Assembly (NCBI GenBank): GCA_025058435.1
Contig: JANXEM010000060.1
Coordinates: forward strand, 1 to 46,252
DNA from: Candidatus Caldarchaeum sp.
Lineage (GTDB): Archaea; Thermoproteota; Nitrososphaeria_A; Caldarchaeales; Caldarchaeaceae
Direction of reading: 5' to 3'
Length of the DNA stretch: 46,252 nucleotides
Under the pieces are notes generated by a model. That model saw nothing but the letters and a program-made list of their open reading frames with translations. It did no database searches and was not told the DNA's origin. A program made the position numbers and the translations under genes. Of this stretch, positions 46,247 to 46,252 are shown piece after piece (within the stretch, counting starts at the first letter, position 1; the number at the start of each line of letters is the position of its first letter).

Positions 46247-46252
46247 GTTTAA

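Noticed and set aside
1..46252. CRISPR arrays, rRNA genes, insertion sequences, integrases and phage genes
   Set aside because: No regularly spaced repeats, no rRNA stretches and no transposase or integrase motifs were seen; the two tRNAs have no attached direct repeat or integrase.

Overview
The window is archaeal and almost fully coding. Diagnostic genes are a family B DNA polymerase, Orc1/Cdc6-like ATPase, proteasome beta subunit, diphthine synthase, CTP-dependent riboflavin kinase, FAD synthetase RibL, Pth2, archaeal NadM, archaeal HMG-CoA synthase/thiolase/DUF35 genes, and a tRNA-Lys with an intron at a noncanonical site. Many start codons (often TTG or GTG) lie 26-33 bp from a TATA box, so transcripts are mostly leaderless. 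A complete eukaryote-like ubiquitin-type cluster (modifier, E1, E2, RING protein, Rpn11-like JAMM protease), together with aa3-type oxidase and complex I genes, points to the Aigarchaeota/Caldiarchaeales, most like Candidatus Caldiarchaeum subterraneum. That assignment is inference from gene content; no search was possible.

Layout. 0-6 kb: 5' end of a membrane protein, ureohydrolase, PolB and complex I nuoB-C-D. 6-16 kb: housekeeping genes (rhomboid protease, Pth2, SAM hydrolase, NadM, RtcA, PsmB, RibK/RibL, DphB fused to DUF357, NDP-sugar pyrophosphorylase, DUF99, deacetylase, Y-family polymerase). 16-21 kb: GtrA, ThiW, P-loop NTPase, GlmU-like enzyme, ThiDN, LLM oxidoreductase. 21-27 kb: respiratory island with half-size CtaA, a split cytochrome oxidase subunit II, subunit I, a NuoI carrying a large insertion, and convergent nuoA-nuoH. 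27-34 kb: GlyRS, a membrane-anchored RING-like protein, coiled-coil proteins and the ubiquitin-like cluster. 34-38 kb: DUF35, thiolase-like and HMG-CoA synthase genes, Lrp regulator, HAD phosphatase, CBS protein. 38-46 kb: a candidate C/D box sRNA, M1 aminopeptidase with HEAT-like repeats, sugar dehydrogenase, two tRNAs, HisC, winged-helix protein with Orc1/Cdc6, GYD protein and a DUF6899-like protein. No intergenic stretch exceeds about 150 bases.

Most exciting region: the ubiquitin-like cluster at 30.1-33.3 kb. Its core is already known from Ca. Caldiarchaeum. What looks less described is a second RING-like protein, carrying four predicted membrane helices, at 28.4-29.1 kb. Its eight zinc ligands have exactly the same spacing as those of the small RING protein in the operon, suggesting a membrane-tethered ligase branch. 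Coiled-coil genes sit between and beside these genes. Other oddities are a proteasome beta subunit with Ala where the catalytic Thr should be, a thiolase lacking its nucleophilic Cys, a NuoI with about 135 extra residues between its two ferredoxin motifs, and three divergent gene pairs that appear to share one central TATA box.
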